From Natronosporangium hydrolyticum (GTDB lineage: Bacteria > Actinomycetota > Actinomycetes > Mycobacteriales > Micromonosporaceae): DNA of 64,000 nt. The notes beneath the pieces were generated by a model. That model was not told where the DNA came from. It saw only the letters and a list, made by a program, of their open reading frames with translations, and did no database searches. The stretch covers positions 5,022,001 to 5,086,000 of the forward strand of contig NZ_CP070499.1 of the NCBI RefSeq assembly GCF_016925615.1, in the 5' to 3' direction. The translations under genes and the position numbers were made by a program. Position 1 is the first letter of the stretch. Every line of letters starts with the position of its first letter. Shown piece after piece: positions 43,553 through 50,833 of the stretch.

Positions 43553-44214
43553 GCTCCCCGCCTTCCGATCCACTTTCGGCTGTCGATGTCACCTTTGGGT
43601 ACCGAGCCAATGAGCCGATTCTGAACCGGTGGCACGCGCGGTTCCCTGCCGGTACGGTTACTGCCTTGACCGGCCCTTCCGGCTGCGGTAAGTCTACTAT
43701 GCTCTATGTTCTTGGGTTGATGCTGCGTCCGCAAGGCGGCCAGGTCTGCTTCGACGGCGCACAAGTAGACCATCTGCCAGACGCCGCGCGGGCCAGGTTG
43801 AGAGCTCACAGGTTCGGTTTCGTCTTCCAGGACGCGGCGCTGGATGCCACCCGTACCGTGCTCGACAATGTCGTGGAGACGGCGCTGTACCGCTCACAGC
43901 CACGCCGGGAGGCGGTTGATAAGGCGTACGCCCTAATGAGCCGATTCGGCGTCGAAATCCGCGCGAAGCACCGGCCGGGCCAGATCTCGGGGGGTCAGGC
44001 ACAGCGGATCGCTCTGTGTCGGGCGCTGCTGAGCGCTCCCTCGGTGATCCTGGCGGATGAACCAACGGGCAACCTCGACCCGGTTTCCAGCACCGCGGTG
44101 ATCGAGGCTTTGCGTGAGAGTGCGGCTCATGGTGCGGCTGTCGTCATCTCAACCCACGACGCCGCGGTGGTTGGCGAGTGCGACCGGCGCCTCGACCTCG
44201 GGCGCACAGGTTGA
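43549..44214 (+). CDS. ABC transporter ATP-binding protein (MacB/LolD type)
   Basis: 221-residue ATPase of the MacB/LolD/FtsE class. Walker A is GPSGCGKSTMLYVLGLML, the signature is QISGGQAQRIALCRALLS, Walker B is VILADEPTGNLDP and the switch is VVISTHDAAVV. FGFVFQDAALDATRTVLDNV is the family Q-loop. It is coupled by 4-base overlaps to the adaptor before it and probably to the permease after it. The class powers mechanotransmission rather than classic transport, extruding substrates from the outer membrane face. Confidence 0.93.
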   Translation: MSSPPSDPLSAVDVTFGYRANEPILNRWHARFPAGTVTALTGPSGCGKSTMLYVLGLMLRPQGGQVCFDGAQVDHLPDAARARLRAHRFGFVFQDAALDATRTVLDNVVETALYRSQPRREAVDKAYALMSRFGVEIRAKHRPGQISGGQAQRIALCRALLSAPSVILADEPTGNLDPVSSTAVIEALRESAAHGAAVVISTHDAAVVGECDRRLDLGRTG

Positions 44215-45299
44215 AGCGGGGCATCCTTCGTGAAGCGGTCGCCACCGCAGGTAGCCAACTGGTGGCGAGCATGTTGACGGTCTTTGTTGTTGGGGCGATG
44301 TGTACGGCGGTGCTGCTGACAACGGGGCGGACGGTCGCGGCGGAGCAGGCGGTGCTCGCGGAGGTTGACGCTGCTGGCACCCGAAGCATCGTCGTCCGCG
44401 CGGTCGTTGATGCCGGCGTCACGGTTACTACGCTGGAACGATTGCGGGCAGTGGCGGGGGTGGCGTACCTAGCTGGCTTCGGGCCTGTCGTCGATGCCCG
44501 TAACCCGACGGTGCCGGGCACGGCTGCGGTGGCGTTGCGTCCGGCGTATGGGCTGGTCGAGCAGGGACCAGCCACGGCAGACTCGTGGGCCTCCCAGACG
44601 GCGCTGGCCTCGCCGGCGGCCGCGGCCGAGCTGGGGCTACATGACGGGACCGGAGCACTGCTGGCAGGCGACGGGCAGGAGGTGGTGGTGACTGGAGCTG
44701 TGGTGACGCCCTCACATCTGACCTTCCTGGAACCTCTGCTCATTGCTCCGGTTGTGGCTCCCGGCCCAGACGAGCCTGTGACGCTGCTGGTGGTCGTCGC
44801 TGAAAGTCCGGGCGAGGTGGCTGCGGTGGAGGCGGTTGTGCGGGACCTGTTACCTGCCGCTGAGCCGGGAGACGTGACCGTCGAAACCAGCGCCGAGCTG
44901 GCCGCAGTCCGTTCCGCGATCGCAGGCGAATTAGGCACTCACGGCCGTAGCACCGTGCTCGGGATCTTGGTTGTCTCGGCTCTGCTGGTTACGGTGAACC
45001 TGCTTGCCGTGGTGGCGATGCGTCGCCGAGACTTCGGTCGGCGGCGTGCGCTGGGTGCTACGAGGTCGTTTATCGTCGCAATCATAATGCTCCAGGTAGC
45101 GCTGTTGGCGATCGCCGGTGCATCACTCGGCACCGTGGCTACGCTGGTTGGGCTCGTGCTGAGCCAGAGCCCTTTGCCTGGAGTTCTGTTCTCGCTCGCG
45201 CTCGGGACAGCGGCGGTGTTGGCGGCGACTGCCGCCGCGGTCGTCCCCGCAATCATCGCCTCACGCCGGGACCCGTTGCACGAGCTTCGGTTGCCGTGA
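44211..45299 (+). CDS. ABC transporter permease, MacB/FtsX-like
   Basis: 362 residues with MacB topology: one N-terminal helix (QLVASMLTVFVVGAMCTAVLL continues it), an extracytoplasmic domain (~45-240), then three helices. It includes the FtsX-family segment RRDFGRRRALGATRSFIVAI and a C-terminal RRDPLHELRLP ending typical of this family. The TTG start overlapping the ATPase stop (TTGA) gives a normal N-terminus; a GTG at 44178 would add 11 basic residues. It completes an adaptor-ATPase-permease system next to the secreted peptide. Confidence 0.88.
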   Translation: MKRGILREAVATAGSQLVASMLTVFVVGAMCTAVLLTTGRTVAAEQAVLAEVDAAGTRSIVVRAVVDAGVTVTTLERLRAVAGVAYLAGFGPVVDARNPTVPGTAAVALRPAYGLVEQGPATADSWASQTALASPAAAAELGLHDGTGALLAGDGQEVVVTGAVVTPSHLTFLEPLLIAPVVAPGPDEPVTLLVVVAESPGEVAAVEAVVRDLLPAAEPGDVTVETSAELAAVRSAIAGELGTHGRSTVLGILVVSALLVTVNLLAVVAMRRRDFGRRRALGATRSFIVAIIMLQVALLAIAGASLGTVATLVGLVLSQSPLPGVLFSLALGTAAVLAATAAAVVPAIIASRRDPLHELRLP

Positions 45300-45305
45300 A
45301 TTCGA

Positions 45306-45740
45306 GTGTCTGCGCTGCCGGAGCTGAGACGGTCGGGCCTTCAAACCGCAGCATCCGTCGCATTGACCCCCTACACCGGTGCCCTCGAACACCTCGCGGT
45401 CGTCGAGGCCACCGGCACGACCGGCCCAGCCGCCGTCCGGACGCTGAAAGAGCAGCTACGCGACCGCACGACCCCGAACGACGATGAGATCACCCGGGAG
45501 ACTCACATCAGCACGCTCGCCAGAATGTGGCTAGACGAGATAACTGCCGAGGAACCTGTCACACCACAAACCATCAGCAGGTACGAGATCAGCATCCGGG
45601 TTTCGATCGTGCCCGCCCTGGGGAACCTGCGTATCCGGGAAGCCACCGCAGGCCGCCTCGACCGGTTCCTACGCACGGTAGCTGAGGACCGTCCATCAGC
45701 GGCAAAGGGCGCGAAGGTCGCCCTCGGCCAGATGTTCGCC
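45306..45740 (+). pseudogene. Tyrosine integrase, N-terminal core-binding fragment
   Basis: Recognisable from about base 45390: VEATGTTGPAAVRTLKEQLR, then LARMWLDEITAEEPVTPQTI and VPALGNLRIREATAGRLDRF, the arm- and core-binding part of actinomycete site-specific integrases. The similarity ends near FASSSS (~45740); the catalytic R...HxxR...Y domain is absent. The open frame continues into unrelated sequence and even into the tRNA repeat. Its place beside the tRNA-proximal attachment site is the usual integrase position, so the island has lost its own mobility. Confidence 0.82.
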
Positions 45741-45907
45741 TCATCGTCAAGCCTGCTCTCGCCCCGGACAGCTCCGACATCCTCGAACGCCTCGGGTCTG
45801 CTCCGGAGCACGCCGGCACCAGACACCAAGGCCGGAGAAAGCCCCGGGCTGGGTGACCCGGCACCCCGTAACCGTCACCGCCCCGAACCTGATCGCCGGT
45901 GGGCATT

Positions 45908-46029
45908 TTCGGGGGGGTCGGGGGCGATTCACAATCGCATAGACAAACATGAGGCCCTGACCAATGTTGATGCTGGTCAGGGCCTCGTTCTGAGCCGCCT
46001 GTCGGAATCGAACCGACGACCTATGCTTT
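45908..46029. repeat. Right (tRNA-proximal) attachment-site copy
   Basis: Direct repeat of 40289-40410, containing the tRNA-Thr 3' half (45993-46029) and its downstream terminator. The core runs well beyond the tRNA, so the two integration boundaries cannot be set more precisely by eye. Confidence 0.82.
45951..45986 (-). terminator. Terminator of tRNA-Thr
   Basis: Perfect 13-bp hairpin gaggccctgacca / tggtcagggcctc with a 10-base loop, 6 bases after the tRNA 3' end on the minus strand, followed on that strand by a T-containing stretch (atgtttgtct). Confidence 0.85.
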
Positions 46030-46066
46030 ACGAGAGCATCGCTCTGACCGACTGAGCTAAGGCGGC
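45993..46066 (-). tRNA. tRNA-Thr (anticodon CGT)
   Basis: 74-base cloverleaf read on the minus strand. Acceptor GCCGCCT/AGGCGGC, D stem GCTC/GAGC, anticodon stem ATGCT/AGCAT with loop CTCGTAA, and T arm GTCGG-TTCGATT-CCGAC all pair fully. CGT reads the ACG codon. The 3' CCA is not fully encoded (TCA follows). The 3' end is the insertion point of the island to its left. Confidence 0.96.
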
Positions 46067-46200
46067 AGGGTTGCCGGTCTAGTGTACGCGAGCCGCGGCC
46101 GGTCGGGTCGCCGGGCCGCTGGGCGGTGTCCGCTGGCCGGAGTGAACGAGCCACCGCAACGGGTGAGACAGTCCGGGCGGAAGTGAACTACCGTGCAGGA

Positions 46201-47889
46201 ATGGACCCGCTGCGCCGCCCCGACCGCCTCGACCCCCGCCAACTCGGGTTTACGCCACAGCCCCAGGTGCCCTGGCTGTCCCCGGCGTTGCTACTGCGCA
46301 CCGGCCTGCGTACCGGGTTGGCGATGGTCTTCGGTGCCTACCTGGACAAGCGGGAGCTGCAGGGCGCCCTGCCGTCCCGCAGCTATCGACAGCCGGGCGA
46401 TAACGGCGAGTTGTGGCTCGACTACGTTGCGGATACCGGGGATGGCTTCGACGCCACCTACTCGGTCGCCTACCTGCTGGCCCAGCCCGAGCTCGCCGTC
46501 GACGGCGAGCAGCTGCCCCGCGGCCAGACGCTGGTGATGGGCGGCGACCTGGTCTACCCGTCAGCGAGCATGGAGAAGTACGAGGACCGACTCAAGGGCC
46601 CGTTCACCGCGGCGCTGCCGCTGCCCCCCGAGGACGGCCCGCAGCCCACCCTGTACGCGCTGCCCGCCAACCACGACTGGTACGACGGGCTCACCGCCTT
46701 CCTCCGCGTCTTCGTCGGCGAGCGGACCCACCACGTCGGCGGCTGGCGCACCGAACAGACTCGCTCCTACTTCGCGGTCCAGCTACCCCACAACTGGTGG
46801 TTGTTCGCGCTCGACGAAGCCTTCGGCGCCTACCTGGACGACCCGCAGCTGGTCTACTTCGAACAGGTCGCCGAGCAGCTGGGCCCAGACGACCGGATCA
46901 TCCTGGTGGTCCCCGCCCCGAACTGGTCCAAGCAGGACCCGAAGGGCTACGACACGATCGACTACTTCCTGCGTAAGGTGATCGGCCCGACCGGCGCCCG
47001 GGTGCCGATGATGGTCGCCGGGGACCAGCACTACTACGCCCGGTATTCACACCCGGAGCGAGAGCTCTTCACCTGCGGTGGTGGTGGCGCATATCAGACC
47101 GCCACCCACACGCTGCCGGAGCAGCTGACCGTGCCGCCGCCACGGACCATCGTCCGTAAAGCCAGTCCACCACGGGAGTACGAGCTGGCGGCGCGCTTCC
47201 CGGAGCAGGCGCGGTCACGGCGGCTCACCTGGGGTGTCTTCAGCAAACTGATCCCCCGCAACCCCGGCTTCGCCGCGTTGATCGGGGTGATCCAGACCCT
47301 GCTGATGCTGGCTGTCGCTGGCGCGGCGACGCAGACCTCGATCGCCGAGGAGCGCCTCTTCACGATCCCACTGCTGGTGATGGTCGTGCTGGTGATGGGC
47401 TTGTCGATCGGCTTGGCCTGTTTCCCGACCGGTGGCCCGAAGACCGCCCGGCACCTGCTGGCCGGGGCGTTACATGGGCTTGCCCAGATCGCGCTCGCGG
47501 TCGCGGGCGCGTTGCTGTGGCTGGCGCTGCCGTTCGCGACCTGGCACTGGCCGTTGCCGCTGCTCGCCGCGTTTCTCCTCTATGCGCCGCTCGCCGCGCT
47601 GGTGGGGGCTCAACTGGTCGCCGGCTATCTGTGGTTGGGCTCCTGGTTCGGCATCAACCTGAATGAGCTCTTCGCCGCGCAGGGGATCGAGGACAACAAG
47701 AGCTTCCTGCGGCTGCACATCGCCGGTGACGGGACGTTGACCGTCTATCCGATCGGCGTCGAGAAGGTCTGCCGCCGGTGGCGGACCGACCCGGACGCCG
47801 AGCAGGCCGACGCCTCCTGGATCGTCCCCACCACCGCAGACACCCCCAGGTACCGCCTCATCGAGTCACCCGTCCAGATCCCGGGTTAG
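46201..47889 (+). CDS. Metallophosphoesterase with C-terminal membrane domain
   Basis: 562 residues. A calcineurin-like phosphoesterase domain (~70-330) shows LWLDYVADTGDGFDATY, MGGDLVYPSAS, LPANHDWYDG and VAGDQHYYARYSH, the ordered Asp/His/Asn metal ligands. Residues ~365-510 hold about five membrane helices, and a short C-terminal domain follows. The combination of cytoplasmic phosphoesterase and membrane helices is typical of an actinobacterial family of unknown substrate. The ATG at 46201 was chosen because the frame upstream runs over the tRNA flank. The gene lies just right of the tRNA and marks intact host sequence. Confidence 0.88.
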   Translation: MDPLRRPDRLDPRQLGFTPQPQVPWLSPALLLRTGLRTGLAMVFGAYLDKRELQGALPSRSYRQPGDNGELWLDYVADTGDGFDATYSVAYLLAQPELAVDGEQLPRGQTLVMGGDLVYPSASMEKYEDRLKGPFTAALPLPPEDGPQPTLYALPANHDWYDGLTAFLRVFVGERTHHVGGWRTEQTRSYFAVQLPHNWWLFALDEAFGAYLDDPQLVYFEQVAEQLGPDDRIILVVPAPNWSKQDPKGYDTIDYFLRKVIGPTGARVPMMVAGDQHYYARYSHPERELFTCGGGGAYQTATHTLPEQLTVPPPRTIVRKASPPREYELAARFPEQARSRRLTWGVFSKLIPRNPGFAALIGVIQTLLMLAVAGAATQTSIAEERLFTIPLLVMVVLVMGLSIGLACFPTGGPKTARHLLAGALHGLAQIALAVAGALLWLALPFATWHWPLPLLAAFLLYAPLAALVGAQLVAGYLWLGSWFGINLNELFAAQGIEDNKSFLRLHIAGDGTLTVYPIGVEKVCRRWRTDPDAEQADASWIVPTTADTPRYRLIESPVQIPG

Positions 47890-48114
47890 TCCGCTCCCGT
47901 CTCACCTTCCGCTCCGGAGAGCCGCGACACGCCCTCGTCCGGTTGACCGTTACGTCGGCCGGGGCACGCTGGCGCCCGCCGACCGTGACATCGGGCTGTG
48001 GAGCCTCGTTGGTCAACGACGTGGGCACATGGTGGCGAATCGCCGTCGAGCGTCCCTGAGTCGTGCCCCACCCCCATCGCCAATCACGTAACGGTTTCTC
48101 CGCAGAGGATGTCC

Positions 48115-49596
48115 ATGACGGACCCGTATCCACATTCGCCCACGCGTCGCCGATTCCGGCGCGGCGCCGCCGCCACCGCCGCGGCAGCGCTCGCCGGCAC
48201 GGTCCTGGCGCCAGGGATCGCGACCGGGCCCGCAGCGGCGGCGCCCGACTGTGACGACGCGCTTCCTTACCGCGCCGCCGCCACCGCTGACCTGCTCCGG
48301 CTCAGCCCGCTCGACCTGCCGATCCCGGGCCTGGGGCCGCTGGTGGACGCCCGGATCGCGTCGTCCGGTGCGGGCATGGCGGCCGATGGCGCCCCGGCTG
48401 CTGTCGCAGCCGCCCGGGACCTCGAACTGAACCTGCTCGGCGCCGACCTAACGACCCCGCTGTCGGTGCAGCAGACTGCGCCTCCCGCCAACGGCGCTGG
48501 CGCCAAGGACTCCCGGGCGGCGCTGGTGCTCCCCGGATTCCTGAAGCTCGGGGTAGGCACCGTCGACGCCCACGCCACCTGGGACGACGAGCTGACCTGT
48601 GGAACGCCCAACGGCGCAGTCGCCACCGGCAGCAGCTCGCTGGTCGACGTCGAACTGCTGCCGGGGGAGGACCACGGCGCGCTGGTGGCGCTGCCCGACA
48701 ACCTCAGCAGCTGGTCGGAGACCGGCCTGGTGGAGCACGACGGCGCCGCGGCCGCCCAGGCCACCGCCGCCGCCTCGCTGGCGGACCTGCGGGTCTTTGC
48801 CGGCTCCTCCCGCGAGATCACGGTCAAGGTGATCAGCGAGCCGACGTTGCAGGTGACCGCCACCGGCGTGGCCGACACCTCCGTGGTGAACTACGACTCC
48901 CCGGTGCTCGAAGTGGACGTGCCCGGTGTCGGATCGGTCACGGTCGACGCCGACCAACCCACCGTCGACATCGCACTCCTCCCGTTGGCTCCGCCGGCCG
49001 ACCTGCTCGGACTGCGCTCGCTGGTCGGATACACCCTGGATGACGTGTTCGACGGGTTGAATCAGCAGCACCTCAGCGGTTTGACCACCGATGGCCAGCA
49101 GACCACCACCGCGCTGCCCGACCTCGACGCGCCAGAGCCGAGCAACGCCGGTTCGCTGCCACAGCTGGCAGACGTGGTTTCGGAGCCCACCGGGCTCAAC
49201 CTCGACAACCTTGCTGTGCTTCGGCTCTCGGTCGGCGAGCTGGAAGCGGCGATCGGCGACGATGAGGTGAGCGCCGCCGCCGCCTCAGTGCGGCTGCAGC
49301 TGCTGCGCTGGGGTGGCAAGTCCGGCCCGGCGGACCAGGCCGACGCGGTGCTCGACCTCGGCATCGGGCTGCTCTCGGCGAACGCCGAGGCGCCGGAGCC
49401 GGTGCAGGACGATCCAGTCGACCCCACGCCGCCCGGCGGAGGTGGTGAGTGCGAAGAGTGCCCGGATGACGAGCTTCCGGTTACCGGCTCGACCTTCGGC
49501 ATGATCGCCGGCGCCGGAGTACTGCTGGCCCTGGCTGGGCGGCTGATGATGCTGGTGGGCCGCGGTAACCGCGGGAAGCGCCTGCGGATCGGCTGA
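48115..49596 (+). CDS. Sortase-anchored (LPxTG) secreted protein
   Basis: 493 residues. The ATG at 48115 is best spaced from the gagg ribosome site; another ATG six bases earlier is too close. A signal peptide with an RRRFRRG head and long Ala-rich core ends near AAAAPDC. The ~400-residue mature region is Ala/Leu/Asp-rich and beta-structured, without a recognised domain. The C-terminus has a Pro/Glu/Cys segment (GECEECPDD), LPVTGSTFG, a hydrophobic helix and basic tail: a full sortase signal. Function unknown; it is a wall-linked surface protein. Confidence 0.85.
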   Translation: MTDPYPHSPTRRRFRRGAAATAAAALAGTVLAPGIATGPAAAAPDCDDALPYRAAATADLLRLSPLDLPIPGLGPLVDARIASSGAGMAADGAPAAVAAARDLELNLLGADLTTPLSVQQTAPPANGAGAKDSRAALVLPGFLKLGVGTVDAHATWDDELTCGTPNGAVATGSSSLVDVELLPGEDHGALVALPDNLSSWSETGLVEHDGAAAAQATAAASLADLRVFAGSSREITVKVISEPTLQVTATGVADTSVVNYDSPVLEVDVPGVGSVTVDADQPTVDIALLPLAPPADLLGLRSLVGYTLDDVFDGLNQQHLSGLTTDGQQTTTALPDLDAPEPSNAGSLPQLADVVSEPTGLNLDNLAVLRLSVGELEAAIGDDEVSAAAASVRLQLLRWGGKSGPADQADAVLDLGIGLLSANAEAPEPVQDDPVDPTPPGGGGECEECPDDELPVTGSTFGMIAGAGVLLALAGRLMMLVGRGNRGKRLRIG

Positions 49597-49642
49597 CGTA
49601 CCTTCCGGTAGCTCGCTGTGAGCAGATCCGGCGCGGCTCAGG

Positions 49643-50833
49643 TCAGCCCCGCCACAGCTCCAGCATCATCGACTCGACCGCGATCCGCGGCTTGACGTTC
49701 GCCTCGATCGCGTCGCGGCAGGCGAGCACCGCCTCCAGCCGGCGCAGGGTGCTCTCAGCGGGCCAGCGCGCGGCCGCCGCCGTGGTCTGCTCGCCGACGT
49801 CGCTGTGCACCTGCGCAACCGGTGCCCGCAGGCTGGTCACTAGCACGTCGCGGTAGAACCCGGCGAGGTCGACCAGCGCTCGGTCCAACGCGTCCCGCTG
49901 GGTACGGGTGGCGCGGGACTTCTGCCGCCGTTCCAGCTCCTTGAGCTGACCGGCGCCGCCGCGCACCACCCCGGACGTGCCGCGGCCGGTGGCGCCGGCG
50001 CCGAGCGCGGTCTCCAACTCGGCGCGTTCGGCCGCGTCGAGCTCCGCCACCGTGGCCGCCGCCTCCGACTCCGCCGCGTTGATCAATGATTCGGCGGCGT
50101 CGAAACAGGCGCCGATGCTGGTCAGGGCGCGCGGCACCCCGAGCACCGCGTCCCGCCGATGCCGAGCGTCCGGGTCAGCGGCGAGCCGCCTCGCCCGTCC
50201 CACGTGCCCCTGCGCCGCGGCGGCCGCCCAGGCCGCCACCTCGGCGGAGACTCCGTCCCGGGCCTGCAGCAGCTGCGACACCGCCGCCGGCGCCGGCTGC
50301 CGCAACGCCACCACCCGGCACCGGGATCGGATCGTCACCGAGATGTCGTCCGGGTGCAGCGACGGGGTGCAGAGTAGGAAGACGGTCCGCGTCGGCGGCT
50401 CCTCCACCGCCTTCAACAGCGCGTTCGAGGCGGCCTCGGTGAGCCGGTCGGCGTCTTCCACCAGCAGCACCTGCCATCGGCCGCTGGCTGGGGTGCTGGC
50501 CGCCCGCATCACCAGCTCCCGCATCTGGCTCACCGGGATGGACAACCCCTCCGGAATGACCAGTTGAACGTCGGCGTGGGTGCCGGTCAGGCTCGTGTGG
50601 CAGCCGGTGCAGCCGCCGCAGCCGTCGCCGCGGTGGCACTGCAGCGCCGCCGCGAAGGCCCGCGCCGCCACCGACCGGCCAGAGCCGGGTGGGCCGGTGA
50701 AGAGCCAGGCGTGGGTCATCGCGCCCGGGTCGACGGTCTCCTCGTCGCGGAGGGTCGCGCTCGCGGCAGCGGCGGCCCGGGTCAACGTCGCCACCACCTC
50801 GTCCTGACCCACCAGCGAGTCGAAGACCGACAT
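49643..50833 (-). CDS. holB: DNA polymerase III delta-prime subunit
   Basis: Clamp-loader subunit, 396 residues. The AAA+ N-domain has a degenerate Walker A GPPGSGRS (Arg for the usual Lys, expected for delta-prime), a four-Cys zinc module CHRGDGCGGCTGCH, DADRLTEAASNALLKAVEEP and sensor motif RSRC. The C-terminal collar helices follow an Arg/Gly-rich insert. It starts within the stop of the upstream kinase fusion (TGATG), so tmk and holB are coupled, as in many bacteria. Confidence 0.93.
   Translation of the reverse strand: MSVFDSLVGQDEVVATLTRAAAAASATLRDEETVDPGAMTHAWLFTGPPGSGRSVAARAFAAALQCHRGDGCGGCTGCHTSLTGTHADVQLVIPEGLSIPVSQMRELVMRAASTPASGRWQVLLVEDADRLTEAASNALLKAVEEPPTRTVFLLCTPSLHPDDISVTIRSRCRVVALRQPAPAAVSQLLQARDGVSAEVAAWAAAAAQGHVGRARRLAADPDARHRRDAVLGVPRALTSIGACFDAAESLINAAESEAAATVAELDAAERAELETALGAGATGRGTSGVVRGGAGQLKELERRQKSRATRTQRDALDRALVDLAGFYRDVLVTSLRAPVAQVHSDVGEQTTAAAARWPAESTLRRLEAVLACRDAIEANVKPRIAVESMMLELWRG

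Larger units (their letters stand above)
40289..46029. mobile_element. Remnant genomic island in tRNA-Thr(CGT)
   Basis: About 5.7 kb bounded by two direct copies of a ~120-bp sequence (40289-40410 and 45908-46029) that holds the 3' part of tRNA-Thr and its terminator. It contains a broken tyrosine integrase next to the tRNA-proximal end, a PIN-toxin fragment, and an intact-looking five-gene secreted-peptide/ABC cassette. There are no replication, excision or transfer genes, so it is likely immobile. Base composition is less GC-rich than the flanks. Confidence 0.8.

Noticed and set aside
45740-46055. Continuation of the integrase frame through the attachment site and tRNA
   Set aside because: Sequence after ~45740 has no integrase similarity and runs through the tRNA gene; treated as non-coding.
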